Of a stretch of 36,367 nucleotides of DNA, positions 8,042 through 15,831 are shown in pieces. This DNA comes from an uncultured Eubacteriales bacterium. GTDB lineage: Bacteria > Bacillota > Clostridia > Christensenellales > Aristaeellaceae. Numbering within the stretch: the first letter of the stretch is position 1; every line of letters starts with the position of its first letter. Position numbers and translations under genes: made by a program. The stretch spans positions 1 through 36,367 of the forward strand of contig CACWVN010000033.1 of assembly GCA_902764285.1 (NCBI GenBank), written 5' to 3'. A model generated the notes under the pieces. That model was not told where the DNA came from, searched no databases, and saw only the letters and a program-made list of their open reading frames with translations.

Positions 8042-9169
8042 TCAGCGGACGACGTTCAATTCGTAATCCCGCGTGCCCAGGCCGATCTTCTCGCCGTGGG
8101 CCAGCGTCTCCTTCCAGCGGACGTTCGGGTTGCTGTCCAGGAAGTGGTCGTGGTGATGGTGCCAGCCGGGCCGGGCCAGGTTGTCGCCCAGCTGGCTGTT
8201 GCGGATGGGCTCCGCACGCAGGCACAGGTCGGCGCAGGCCTGGTCCAGCGCCACGGGATCGAAGGACGCCAGCATGCCGATGTTCGGCAGGATCGGCGCG
8301 TCGTTCTCGTCGTGGCAGTCGCAGTTGGGCGATACGTCCATGATCAGGCTGATGTGGAAGCAGGGCCTGCCGTGGCAGAGCGCGGCGGTGTATTCGGCCA
8401 TCTTGCAGCACAGCAGCTCGGTGGCGCTGCCGTTGACGTTGCTGATGGCGTCAAAGGCGCAGGCGCCGATGCAGCGGCCGCAGCCCTTGCACAGGTCGGT
8501 GTCGATAAACGCCTTTCCGTCCGCGCCGTAGCGGATGGCGTCGCTGCCGCACTCCCGCGCGCAGCGCCGGCAACCCCGGCAGAGCGCCGGGTCCACCCGC
8601 GGCGTGCCGTCGTTGTGCTGGTGCATCTTGCCGGCGCGGCTGCCGCCGCCCATGCCGATGTTCTTGATGGCGCCGCCGAAGCCGGTCATCTCGTGGCCCT
8701 TGAAGTGGCTCAGCGAGATCAGCACGTCGGCGTCCACCAGCGCGCGCCCCACCAGCGCCGTCCTGCAGTATTCGCCGTTCGGCACCGGAATTTCGATGTC
8801 GTCCGTGCCCCGCAGGCCGTCGGCGATGATCACGTGGCAGCCGGTGGTCACGCTGTTGAAGCCGTTCAGCTCCGCGTTGGTCAGGTGGTCGATGGCGTTC
8901 TTGCGGCTGCCGGGGTACAGCGTGTTGCAGTCGGTCAGGAACGGCTTGCCGCCCAGCTCGCGGATCAGGTCCGCTACGGCCTTTACGTAGTTGGGCCGCA
9001 GATACGAGAAATTGCCCAGCTCGCCGAAGTGCATCTTGATGGCGACAAACTTGCCGTCGAAGTCGATGTCGCCGATGCCGGCGGCGCGGCACAGCTTCTG
9101 CAGCTTCACGCCCTGGCTGACGCCGATGCGCGTGCGGAAATCGGTGAAGAATACCTTTGCTTTTTCCAT
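8042..9169 (-). CDS. DUF362-type protein with two [4Fe-4S] ferredoxin motifs
   Basis: 375 residues. The ATG at 9169 has a GCGAGG ribosome site 8 nt upstream. The N-terminal 190 residues look like DUF362 (visible stretches: FGELGN around 48-53, SLSHFKGHE 152-160 and the Gly-rich GFGGAIKNIGMG 163-174). Two bacterial ferredoxin motifs follow: C197/C200/C203/C207 and C227/C230/C233/C237. More cysteines (C254, C255, C283, C285) and a His cluster at 337-340 come later. There is no signal peptide or membrane segment, so it is a cytoplasmic iron-sulfur protein. Family members are uncharacterised and are often annotated as 4Fe-4S binding or putative electron-transfer proteins; no reaction can be assigned. 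It follows the antiporter gene after 57 nt on the same strand and is probably cotranscribed with it. Confidence 0.88.
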   Translation of the reverse strand: MEKAKVFFTDFRTRIGVSQGVKLQKLCRAAGIGDIDFDGKFVAIKMHFGELGNFSYLRPNYVKAVADLIRELGGKPFLTDCNTLYPGSRKNAIDHLTNAELNGFNSVTTGCHVIIADGLRGTDDIEIPVPNGEYCRTALVGRALVDADVLISLSHFKGHEMTGFGGAIKNIGMGGGSRAGKMHQHNDGTPRVDPALCRGCRRCARECGSDAIRYGADGKAFIDTDLCKGCGRCIGACAFDAISNVNGSATELLCCKMAEYTAALCHGRPCFHISLIMDVSPNCDCHDENDAPILPNIGMLASFDPVALDQACADLCLRAEPIRNSQLGDNLARPGWHHHHDHFLDSNPNVRWKETLAHGEKIGLGTRDYELNVVR

Positions 9170-9226
9170 GATGGGAACCTCGCTTTCATGTGTTCGTGGG
9201 CGTTCGACGGGTTTGGGGCGCGGCGC

Positions 9227-10726
9227 TCATTTCGAGAGCCGGAGATTCGATTTGTTCAGGACCAGCAGCGCGCCGATCAGCAGCGCCACGCCGGCCGCGA
9301 GGGCGATCCACGGCGTCAGCGTGAACCCGGCGATCAGATAGCCGACGGCGCAGACGACGGCCACGAGCGTCGCGTAGGGCAGCTGCGTTTCCACGTGGCG
9401 GATGTGCTTGCAGGCGGCGCCGGTGGACGCCAGGATCGTGGTATCGGAGATGGGGGAACAGTGGTCGCCGTAGACCGAGCCGGCCAGCGTGGCGCCGAGG
9501 GTGGGCACCAGCAGCGCGCCCGCGCCGTCGGCGGAGCAGATCATCGTGACGATGGGGATCAGCATGCTGAACGTACCCCAGGACGTGCCCATCGAAAAGC
9601 TCATCAGCGCCGCGACGACGAAGATCAGGAAAGGCAGGAAGCCCAGCGGCAGCTTCGCCGCGCTGACGAAGCCGGAGATGTACACGCCGGTGCCGATCAG
9701 CTGTCGGCACACGCCGCCGAGGCTCCACGACAGGATCAGTATCAGCATCGGCGGGACGATGTTGCCGATGCCGCCGACGATGTCTTCGATGAATTCCCTC
9801 GCCGTCATCAGCTTCCGCGGGATGTACAGCGCAAACGCCGTCACCAGCCCCGCGAAGGCACCCAGCGTCAGCCCGGCGGCGGGGTTTTCGCCGATGGCCT
9901 CGGAGAAGCCGACGCCCCGGAAGAAGCCGCCGACGTAGGCCATGCCCAGAATCGCGCAGACGACCAGCACCAGGATCGGCAGCGCGAGATCCACGACGCG
10001 GCCCTTCGGCCGATCCTGCGCCTGCGCGGTTTCCACCGCGGCCGCCTCCTGCGCGGCCTGCTCCTCGGCCCGCTTCATCGGGCCGAAATCCTTGCCCGTG
10101 AAGCAGATGAAGAACACCATGACGATGGTCAGCAGCGCGTAGAGGTTGTAGGGGATCGTGGAAAGGAAGATATGGAAACCGCCGGTCTGGCTGACTTCAC
10201 TGGCCACGGCCACGGCCCAGCTGGACACCGGGGCGATGATGCATACCGGCGCGGCGGTGGCGTCGATGATGTAGGCCAGCTTCTCCCGGGAGATGCGCAG
10301 CCGGTCCGTGATCGGGCGCATCACCGTTCCGACGGTCAGACAGTTGAAGCCGTCGTCGATGAACACCAGCACGCCCAGCAGCGATGTGGCGAACGCCGCG
10401 GAGCGCTTGCTCTTCAGCCTCTTTCCGGCCCAGCGCCCATAGGCCTCGCTGCCGCCCGACTTCGACACCAGCACCACCACCGCCCACAGCAGCGCCAGGA
10501 AGATGATCATGTAGGCGTTGTCGGCGATCTTGGAATACATCATGTCAAAGGTCGTCGCCGCGGCGGATACGATGCCGCCGCCGCCCGCGAAGCTGTAGAT
10601 CAGCATGCCCGAAAACAGGCCGATGAACAGCGATGAATAGACTTCCTTCGTCAACAGCGCCAGCGCGATGGCGATGACCGGCGGCAGCAGCGACAGCCAA
10701 CCGGTCTCTATCATTGTGAATTCCAT
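9227..10726 (-). CDS. NhaC-family Na+/H+ antiporter
   Basis: 499 residues. The start at 10726 is chosen because GGAGG (10736-10732) lies 5 nt upstream and the longer frame to 10801 would begin upstream of the -10 element. There are many hydrophobic segments (roughly ten to twelve). Hallmarks of the NhaC family (Na_H_antiporter, PF03553) are present: FIDDGFN with LTVG (122-133), TSWGTFSML (381-389) and GDHCSPISDTT (420-430). A charged cytoplasmic loop lies near 210-245. In the family such proteins exchange Na+ (or an organic substrate such as malate/lactate in MleN-like members) for H+ across the membrane. The exact substrate cannot be read from the sequence. First gene of a two-gene operon with the iron-sulfur protein. 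Confidence 0.9.
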   Translation of the reverse strand: MEFTMIETGWLSLLPPVIAIALALLTKEVYSSLFIGLFSGMLIYSFAGGGGIVSAAATTFDMMYSKIADNAYMIIFLALLWAVVVLVSKSGGSEAYGRWAGKRLKSKRSAAFATSLLGVLVFIDDGFNCLTVGTVMRPITDRLRISREKLAYIIDATAAPVCIIAPVSSWAVAVASEVSQTGGFHIFLSTIPYNLYALLTIVMVFFICFTGKDFGPMKRAEEQAAQEAAAVETAQAQDRPKGRVVDLALPILVLVVCAILGMAYVGGFFRGVGFSEAIGENPAAGLTLGAFAGLVTAFALYIPRKLMTAREFIEDIVGGIGNIVPPMLILILSWSLGGVCRQLIGTGVYISGFVSAAKLPLGFLPFLIFVVAALMSFSMGTSWGTFSMLIPIVTMICSADGAGALLVPTLGATLAGSVYGDHCSPISDTTILASTGAACKHIRHVETQLPYATLVAVVCAVGYLIAGFTLTPWIALAAGVALLIGALLVLNKSNLRLSK

Positions 10727-10792
10727 ACCTGCCTCCGAATACCGCCTGGCTTTCGCGCCGGGCGTTTTTTCATGGAAAAACATTCCAAAATA

Positions 10793-10821
10793 ATCATACA
10801 TCCGAACGGCTCACAAATCAA
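10793..10821 (-). promoter_or_regulatory. Promoter for the antiporter/iron-sulfur operon
   Basis: Minus-strand TTGATT (10821-10816), a 17-nt spacer and TATGAT (10798-10793). Transcription should start near 10786, giving a leader of about 60 nt. The leader can fold a hairpin (CGCCCGGC with GCCAGGCG, one mismatch, near 10744-10765) just before the ribosome site. Confidence 0.65.
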
Positions 10822-10850
10822 TGAACAATTCGAAAAACAAATTGAATAAT

Positions 10851-10873
10851 CCTCATCTAATAGACAGATGAGG
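10851..10873 (-). terminator. Terminator-like hairpin between kinase and antiporter genes
   Basis: Perfect 8-bp stem CCTCATCT/AGATGAGG (10851-10858 with 10866-10873) and a 7-nt loop. Read on the minus strand it is followed by a T-rich tail (ATTATTCAATTTGTTTTT), as in an intrinsic terminator for transcripts coming from the kinase gene. Confidence 0.55.
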
Positions 10874-11026
10874 CGCGGGCGGAGGAGACGATCCGAAGCA
10901 AAATATATTTATGTAGCTATCATTTGGCGCCGGGCAGCCCGCATAAAAGGTCGGAATGATCAATCGCAATAACGATCCCGGGCAGCGGAACGGGGAAAAA
11001 CGGCGGCGCGACCGCCCGGTCAAAGG

Positions 11027-11062
11027 CAACGCGCCCGGCCTGAAACCTGGCCGGACGCGTTG
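11027..11062 (-). terminator. Long hairpin just downstream of the sensor kinase gene
   Basis: A 14-position stem (11027-11040 with 11049-11062, one C/A mismatch) around an 8-nt loop, 42 nt beyond the kinase stop codon on the minus strand. Only a short T-run follows, but the stability and position suggest a terminator or an mRNA-stabilising end. The rest of the 10727-11104 gap shows no gene. Confidence 0.5.
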
Positions 11063-11104
11063 GATGAACACGGCGCGAACGCGGGATTTCGCCGGGCGCC
11101 GGCG

Positions 11105-12448
11105 TCAGATGTAGAGCATCACCTTCGCGGTGAAGGTGTTGTCCCGCGCGTCAAACTGGCATACGCCGTTGTAGTGGGCGACGACGGTGCGCACGGATTC
11201 GATGCCGATGCCGAGACTGTCGCGCTTCGACGAATAATACACGCCGGAATGATGGATGTGCGGCACGCCTTCGCAGCTGTTTTCGATGGTCAGAAGCAGC
11301 TTGTTTTCATAAATGCCGCAGCGGACGCGGATATACCTGCGGCCGCTCTTCTGCCGGCCGCAGGCTTCCAGTGCGTTTTCCAGCAGGTTGCCGAAGATCG
11401 CGGAAAGATCGATCTTGCCCACGGAGAGCGTCTCCGGCAGCGCCGCCTGAACCTCGTATTCGACGCCCTGCTCCCGTGCGAGGGCGCAGAAGTAAGCCAG
11501 CAGGGTGTTGGCAAGCTCGTTTTCGCAGTAGATGCCGGGGGGCGTGTCCAGCGCGTTGGTCTTGGCGTACTGGTCCAGATACTCGTCCAGCGCCGTCCAG
11601 TCGCCGGAATCGCGGATGGTGCGCAACAGCGCCAGGTGATGGCGCAGGTCGTGGCGCGCCTGCCGTTCGTCGTTGATGCGCTTCGTCAGGCTCTCATACT
11701 GCATGGTCTGCACCGTCAGCGCCTGGTTTTTTTCCTGCAGCGAGATGTTCGACCGGTAGGCGTCGGCCAGCTGTACGATCAGCCGGTAGATCAGTATGGA
11801 TCCGGCGTCGATCAGCAGCAGGTATCCGGCGCTGGCAGGATCCAGCATGTTTTCAAGCACGGTGCGGTTGCTGTCGTAAAAATGGTGCATCCAGATCAGA
11901 TAAAACACGCCGGGCACCAGCCACAGGTATTTCCAGTGCTGCGAGGCCTGCTGGGTGGGAAAGGCGTCCTCCTCTTCGTCGTCGCGGCAGATATTCCTGA
12001 AGATCAGCCGGTAGGCCAGCGGCAGCAGAATCGCCTGAAGCGGAAGCTTGCACAGCGCGAACGTGTACCGGTAAACCTGGAGGGCGTATTTCGGGAACAG
12101 CTGGCCCTCCAGGCACTTGCCGCACACCACCACCAGGTTGCCCAGGTTCAGCAGCACCAGCACAGCGAAGATCAGCTTGCCCGGGTGGTCCCGGAAGGCG
12201 AGAACGGTGAAACCCACCATGAGGAGGGACAGGATGATGTCCACGAGCGTCATGGGAATCGCGCGCGTCACCAGGCTGTAGGTCGCCACGGTTTCGAATG
12301 CCACTTCCATCAGGGCCAGCAGGATGATTGATGCCTTCAGGCTGAAACGCCGGTGGTAGCGGAATGTCAGCATCCCCAGCATCATATAGGGGAATGAATC
12401 CAGGAAGTTGTACAGCACGACCTCCCATACGGCGTACGGCTGATTCAT
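11105..12448 (-). CDS. GHKL-type membrane sensor histidine kinase (AgrC/LytS-like), orphan
   Basis: 447 residues. The start at 12448 is chosen for GAGGGGG at 12463-12457, 8 nt upstream; in-frame starts at 12481 and 12550 have weaker sites. The N-terminal half has about six hydrophobic segments (residues 8-235), followed by a short helical linker. The cytoplasmic part carries the likely phospho-acceptor H266 in ARHDLRHH (264-271), the ATP-binding N box with N354 and N358 in GNLLENALEA (353-362), and a G box SLGIGIES (411-418). This is the layout of peptide-sensing AgrC-type (HPK10) kinases, which usually phosphorylate a LytTR response regulator. No regulator gene is adjacent, so its partner must lie elsewhere or outside the window. 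It is divergent from the TPR/giant-protein operon and shares the control region at 12580-12670, suggesting that it regulates that operon (inference). Confidence 0.88.
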   Translation of the reverse strand: MNQPYAVWEVVLYNFLDSFPYMMLGMLTFRYHRRFSLKASIILLALMEVAFETVATYSLVTRAIPMTLVDIILSLLMVGFTVLAFRDHPGKLIFAVLVLLNLGNLVVVCGKCLEGQLFPKYALQVYRYTFALCKLPLQAILLPLAYRLIFRNICRDDEEEDAFPTQQASQHWKYLWLVPGVFYLIWMHHFYDSNRTVLENMLDPASAGYLLLIDAGSILIYRLIVQLADAYRSNISLQEKNQALTVQTMQYESLTKRINDERQARHDLRHHLALLRTIRDSGDWTALDEYLDQYAKTNALDTPPGIYCENELANTLLAYFCALAREQGVEYEVQAALPETLSVGKIDLSAIFGNLLENALEACGRQKSGRRYIRVRCGIYENKLLLTIENSCEGVPHIHHSGVYYSSKRDSLGIGIESVRTVVAHYNGVCQFDARDNTFTAKVMLYI

Positions 12449-12585
12449 GGAAAATTCCCCCTCGTTCGTCGTTTTTTTCATTATCCCGCGTTTTGAACCG
12501 TTTGTCAATATTGCGCCTTCTTTCGGCGTTCCGGGACAGCGCTTATCCATTTCAAAGGGATTGCAATACTGTTAAATTTTTGAAA

Positions 12586-12615
12586 ATAATAAAGAAACTA
12601 AGCATAATTACTCAA
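12586..12615 (-). promoter_or_regulatory. Candidate promoter for the sensor kinase gene
   Basis: Minus-strand TTGAGT (12615-12610), an 18-nt spacer and TATTAT (12591-12586). The -35 lies inside the first of the two direct repeats at 12607-12640, so a protein bound there would affect this promoter. Confidence 0.5.
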
Positions 12616-12640
12616 GATGTTGATTTATTACTCAAACTGT
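12607..12640. promoter_or_regulatory. Direct-repeat operator candidate (ATTACTCAA-NN-TGT, 20-bp period)
   Basis: Two copies of ATTACTCAA followed by two variable bases and TGT, at 12607-12620 and 12627-12640, start to start 20 bp apart (about two helical turns). They lie upstream of the extended -10 at 12662-12670 and over the kinase -35. Direct repeats about two turns apart are how LytTR regulators (AgrA, ComE) bind. The sequence match to known consensus sites was not tested. Confidence 0.6.
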
Positions 12641-12646
12641 CACCCC

Positions 12647-12678
12647 AAAGGAGGAAAAAGATGGTATACTTAATATGA
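12647..12678 (+). other. Strong ribosome site with a five-codon open frame (MVYLI)
   Basis: AAAGGAGG (12647-12654) is a near-perfect Shine-Dalgarno sequence 6 nt before ATG at 12661, but the frame stops after five codons (TGA at 12676-12678). It could be a leader peptide if transcription starts upstream, for example from TTGCAA-18-AATAAT at 12561-12590. It would be untranscribed if transcription starts at the extended -10 inside it. Confidence 0.35.
12662..12670 (+). promoter_or_regulatory. Extended -10 promoter candidate for the TPR/giant-protein operon
   Basis: TG-N-TATACT (12662-12670) with no good -35 hexamer at the right distance, which is typical of a promoter that needs an activator. 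The direct repeats end about 22 bp upstream of the -10. Transcription would start near 12677, some 55 nt before the ATG. Confidence 0.5.
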
Positions 12679-12731
12679 TAAAGTATGGGTAAAAAGGGCG
12701 ATTGTACGTAATGGCTTTTTTCGGAGGAAAT

Positions 12732-14177
12732 ATGGGCGCAGAACCGGCGAAAAACAAGGCTCGCAAAGCGTTGGTCCGAGGTTTGGCCCTGTTATTGGTT
12801 GTGGCAATGCTGGCCACCATCCTCCTGTACCGCCGTACGAACGTTCTGCTGGACGCGGGCGAGATGGAAAACAAGAGCGCCCGGGTGGCCGCGATGCAGC
12901 TTCTGCGCGACGATGCCTACGTCGCCGCGCCGCGGTTGAGCCGCATGACCGCTTATGCCCGCAGCCTCGTGGCCGGCGAACACAGCTTTGAAGATTATGA
13001 GCTGGCGGCGCAGATCGCCGTCGCGCAGAATCAGCTGGCCGATGCCGCCGCCTTTACCGAGAAATCCATCGAACTCTGCCCGAATGACCAGGATATCCTC
13101 GCGGCCCTTTACCTGCGCATGGGTTATCTGACCACTCTGCAGGAGAAATACCAGGACGCGCTGGTCTGGTTCGACCGAGGTCTGTGCATAACTTCCTCGC
13201 CGGAAGCGCTGCTGACCCGGGCTCAGGTCAAGCTGAATCTGGGCGATACCGAAGGCGCTCTGGACGACGTGACGGGCTACCTGCAGACGGCTGAAAACGT
13301 CACGGAAATGCTGCCGGATCTGATCAATGTGTACGAGGCGGCCGGGCAGTTTGAAACGGCGGCGGCCCTGTATACCAGGCTGATTGACGCCACCGGAGAC
13401 GAGCGCTACCTGCTGAACCGCGCCTATTGCTACACCAACCTGAACCGCATGGAGGAAGCAGAAGCCGACTGCGGTCGGTATGCGGCTTCCGGCGGCGAAC
13501 AGGCGGGCGCCGCGGACGTGATGCTGGGCATCGGCTGGATGCGCAACGGCGAATACGACAAGGCGGATGAAAGTTTCGTCCGCGCTGCCGAAGAGGGATA
13601 TTCCGACCCCGAAGCGCTGTATTATTACGTGGTCCTGTGCGCCTACGTCAACCAGAATTTTGCCCGCGCCTGCGAATACGGCGACCGGCTGATCAACAGG
13701 GTGCTGGGCGGCGGCGAGGCGCTGGCGGCGGGGCTGCATCTGGAAAACACCACCGGCAAGCTGAAAGTGACGCTGGCGGAAATGGATCTCGCCTCCCTCT
13801 GCCTGATGACCGGCGCTTCCCACGTGCGCATGGGCGATTACGACCAGGCCGTGGACAGCCTGACCGCCTGCCTGGAGCAGGACGGCAACGCCGCCTTCGC
13901 CAACTACCTGCGGGGCAGCTGCCTGCTGGCCGCGGAAAAGTTCGCGGAAGCGGAAAAGGATTTCGACATCGCCATCGAAGCCGGCGAGAGGGAAGAGGAG
14001 AGCCGCTTCGGGCGCGGCGTGTGCCGGATGCAGCTGGGCGACCGGGACGGCGCCATGAACGATTTCGACTGGGTGCTGCTGAACGGCAAGGACGAGGCGC
14101 TGTTCGAAGAGGCTTCCAGGCTGATGGACGAATTGATGCGGACGGCTTCCGCCGAAACGGCGGACGCCAAAGGATAA
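12732..14177 (+). CDS. Membrane-anchored extracytoplasmic TPR protein (TPR protein 1)
   Basis: 481 residues from the ATG at 12732, which has GGAGG at 12723-12727 (spacing only 4 nt); an ATG at 12711 is the alternative. A basic N-terminus and one hydrophobic segment (about 16-33) with no clear cleavage site suggest a type II membrane anchor, with the rest outside the cell. The remainder is almost wholly helical tetratricopeptide repeats (about 34 residues each, residues 85-470) with recurring A-x-x-x-x-x-x-A-L-x-x-F/Y patterns. The last repeats carry cysteines at the same places (RGSC, RGVC) as the next gene, so the two are probably paralogues. TPRs bind proteins; the partner is unknown. As first gene before TPR protein 2 and the giant surface protein, a scaffold or assembly role for the latter is a reasonable guess. 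Confidence 0.85.
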   Translation: MGAEPAKNKARKALVRGLALLLVVAMLATILLYRRTNVLLDAGEMENKSARVAAMQLLRDDAYVAAPRLSRMTAYARSLVAGEHSFEDYELAAQIAVAQNQLADAAAFTEKSIELCPNDQDILAALYLRMGYLTTLQEKYQDALVWFDRGLCITSSPEALLTRAQVKLNLGDTEGALDDVTGYLQTAENVTEMLPDLINVYEAAGQFETAAALYTRLIDATGDERYLLNRAYCYTNLNRMEEAEADCGRYAASGGEQAGAADVMLGIGWMRNGEYDKADESFVRAAEEGYSDPEALYYYVVLCAYVNQNFARACEYGDRLINRVLGGGEALAAGLHLENTTGKLKVTLAEMDLASLCLMTGASHVRMGDYDQAVDSLTACLEQDGNAAFANYLRGSCLLAAEKFAEAEKDFDIAIEAGEREEESRFGRGVCRMQLGDRDGAMNDFDWVLLNGKDEALFEEASRLMDELMRTASAETADAKG

Positions 14178-14225
14178 AAGGGCGTTCGGCCCAAAGCACA
14201 CAGAAGGACACGGGAGGAAAGAAAA

Positions 14226-15761
14226 ATGAAACTTCGGTTGGTTTTGCGGATTGCGACTCTGGTTCTGGCGCTGGCGATGCTGGCGTGCGCGGCCCACGCG
14301 GAGGGCGCCGTCGATACTCAGAAGCTGGACACGTATTATTCCCTCGCCGTCAACTATATCGCGCGCGAGGACTACGACAAGGCCATGCAGTATCTGGACG
14401 CGTGCCTGGATTATTGCGATGAGAGCTCCAACGCCGAGCTCTGCGCCGACATTCACCTGAAAAAGGGCTGCGTTTACACCATGCAGACCGATTATCCCGC
14501 CGCCATTGAGGAACTGGACGCGGCGATCGGCATTCAGCCGGATCTGGCCGAGGCGTGGCTGGTGAAAACCCAGGTTTACTCCGACACCGCCGCTTACGCC
14601 GACGCCATCGAGAGCCTGGAAAAATACATCGAGCTCTCCGGCGACAACACCATGGGCGAAACGCTCGCCCAGCTGTACCGCCAGAACGGCGAATCCGAAA
14701 AGGCGCTGGAAAGCTACCAGGCGTACCTGGATGCCAACGGCGCGGAGGGCGCCGAGAGCACCTACCTGCTGGGCGTTTACAAGATGGACATGACCCAGTA
14801 CGCCGCCGCCGCCGAGGATTTCGAAAGCTGCCTGGACGATGAGAACTACGGCGTCTCCGCCGCTTACAACGCTGGCGTGTGCCGCATGAACCTGTCCGAT
14901 TACGCCGCGGCGCTGGAGGACTTCAAGCGCTGCGTGGACAGCGCGGATCAGTTCGACGGCCTGCACTACAACATGGGCGTGTGCAGCATGTCGCTGCAGG
15001 ATTACGAGAGCGCCGTCAATTCCTTCACGGCTTCCGTGGAGACCGAATCCTACAAGACCGACGCCACCTATAACCGGGCGATCTGCCAGATGAGCCTGGG
15101 CAACTACCAGCCCGCCATCGAAGATTTCACCGCTTATCTGGACGCGCAGACCGCGGCGGCTGCCGAGGCCGAAGCGCCCGCCGAGACCGAAGAAACCGAG
15201 GAACCCGCGGAGGGCGAAGCGCCCGCCGAGACCGAAGAAACCGAAGCGCCCGCAGAATCCGAAGAGACCGAAGAGACCGAAGAGACCGAAGAGACCGAGG
15301 AAACCGGGGAGGCCGGGGACGGCCTGCTTCCCCAGCTGGATCAGCCCGCCAAACAGTATGTGGACGTGGCCACCTACTATCGCGGCGTGTGCTGGCTGTC
15401 CATTGACGAATACGACAAGGCCGCCGAGGACTTCACCGCCTGCATGGAAAACGGCGTCGTCCCGGAAGACAGCCGCTTCAACCGTGCGCTGAGCTATCTG
15501 CAGGGCGGCCGGTATGAAGAAGCCAAGGCCGATTTTACCGAGTGCATCGAATCCGGATCGAATGTCGACGAAGCGCTGTTCTATCGTTCCTACGCGTTCC
15601 GCTATCTGGAGGACAACCAGTCGGCGCTCGACGATCTGACGGCCTGCATTGAGCATGGATACAACCTGAGCCAGTCTTACTATCAGCGCGCCCAGGTGTA
15701 CAGCGCCATGGGCGACGACGACCATTACGTGGAGGACCTGGAAACTTCCCTGAACTACTGA
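14226..15761 (+). CDS. Exported TPR protein with acidic linker and regularly placed cysteines (TPR protein 2)
   Basis: 511 residues; GGAGG at 14213-14217 is 8 nt before the ATG, and the gene starts 48 nt after TPR protein 1. A signal peptide is clear (basic start, hydrophobic 7-20). Cleavage is likely after AHA (23-25); a weak lipobox-like MLAC (18-21) is an alternative. TPR units fill 35-305 and 377-511. Between them lies an acidic Glu/Thr/Pro/Ala linker (about 308-366), encoded in part by exact 9-bp repeats. Cysteines recur at equivalent repeat positions (GVC/AIC/GVCW in helix A; CLD, CVD, CME, CIE near the end of helix B), about 14 in the mature protein. It probably lies outside the membrane as a protein-interaction scaffold in the same operon as the giant protein. 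No catalytic motif is seen. Confidence 0.87.
   Translation: MKLRLVLRIATLVLALAMLACAAHAEGAVDTQKLDTYYSLAVNYIAREDYDKAMQYLDACLDYCDESSNAELCADIHLKKGCVYTMQTDYPAAIEELDAAIGIQPDLAEAWLVKTQVYSDTAAYADAIESLEKYIELSGDNTMGETLAQLYRQNGESEKALESYQAYLDANGAEGAESTYLLGVYKMDMTQYAAAAEDFESCLDDENYGVSAAYNAGVCRMNLSDYAAALEDFKRCVDSADQFDGLHYNMGVCSMSLQDYESAVNSFTASVETESYKTDATYNRAICQMSLGNYQPAIEDFTAYLDAQTAAAAEAEAPAETEETEEPAEGEAPAETEETEAPAESEETEETEETEETEETGEAGDGLLPQLDQPAKQYVDVATYYRGVCWLSIDEYDKAAEDFTACMENGVVPEDSRFNRALSYLQGGRYEEAKADFTECIESGSNVDEALFYRSYAFRYLEDNQSALDDLTACIEHGYNLSQSYYQRAQVYSAMGDDDHYVEDLETSLNY
15261..15305 (+). repeat. 9-bp tandem repeat GAAGAGACC in the TPR protein 2 gene
   Basis: Four exact copies (15261-15296) and one variant (15297-15305) encode Glu-Glu-Thr units of the acidic linker. 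Copy-number changes would keep the frame and alter linker length. Confidence 0.9.
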
Positions 15762-15831
15762 CACACAGCCCGATTCGACCAGTAACCCCTGTATCATTTG
15801 CCAGCCAGAAACAAGGCCGGGAGGAATAGCC

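Noticed and set aside
8096..10636. An 846-codon plus-strand frame opposite the iron-sulfur and antiporter genes
   Set aside because: It spans two well-supported minus-strand genes and its product is low-complexity Arg/Ala/Val/His.
10727..10801. N-terminal extension of the antiporter to 10801
   Set aside because: It would start upstream of the -10 hexamer; the start at 10726 has GGAGG and begins right before the first membrane segment.
10744..10873. A riboswitch in the antiporter leader
   Set aside because: There are only two separate simple hairpins, the one at 10851-10873 lies upstream of the predicted transcription start, and no conserved aptamer core is recognisable.
12364..12678. A 104-codon plus-strand gene over the kinase start
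   Set aside because: It overlaps the kinase N-terminus, crosses the AT-rich control region and has no ribosome site at its start; only its last five codons follow a good site.
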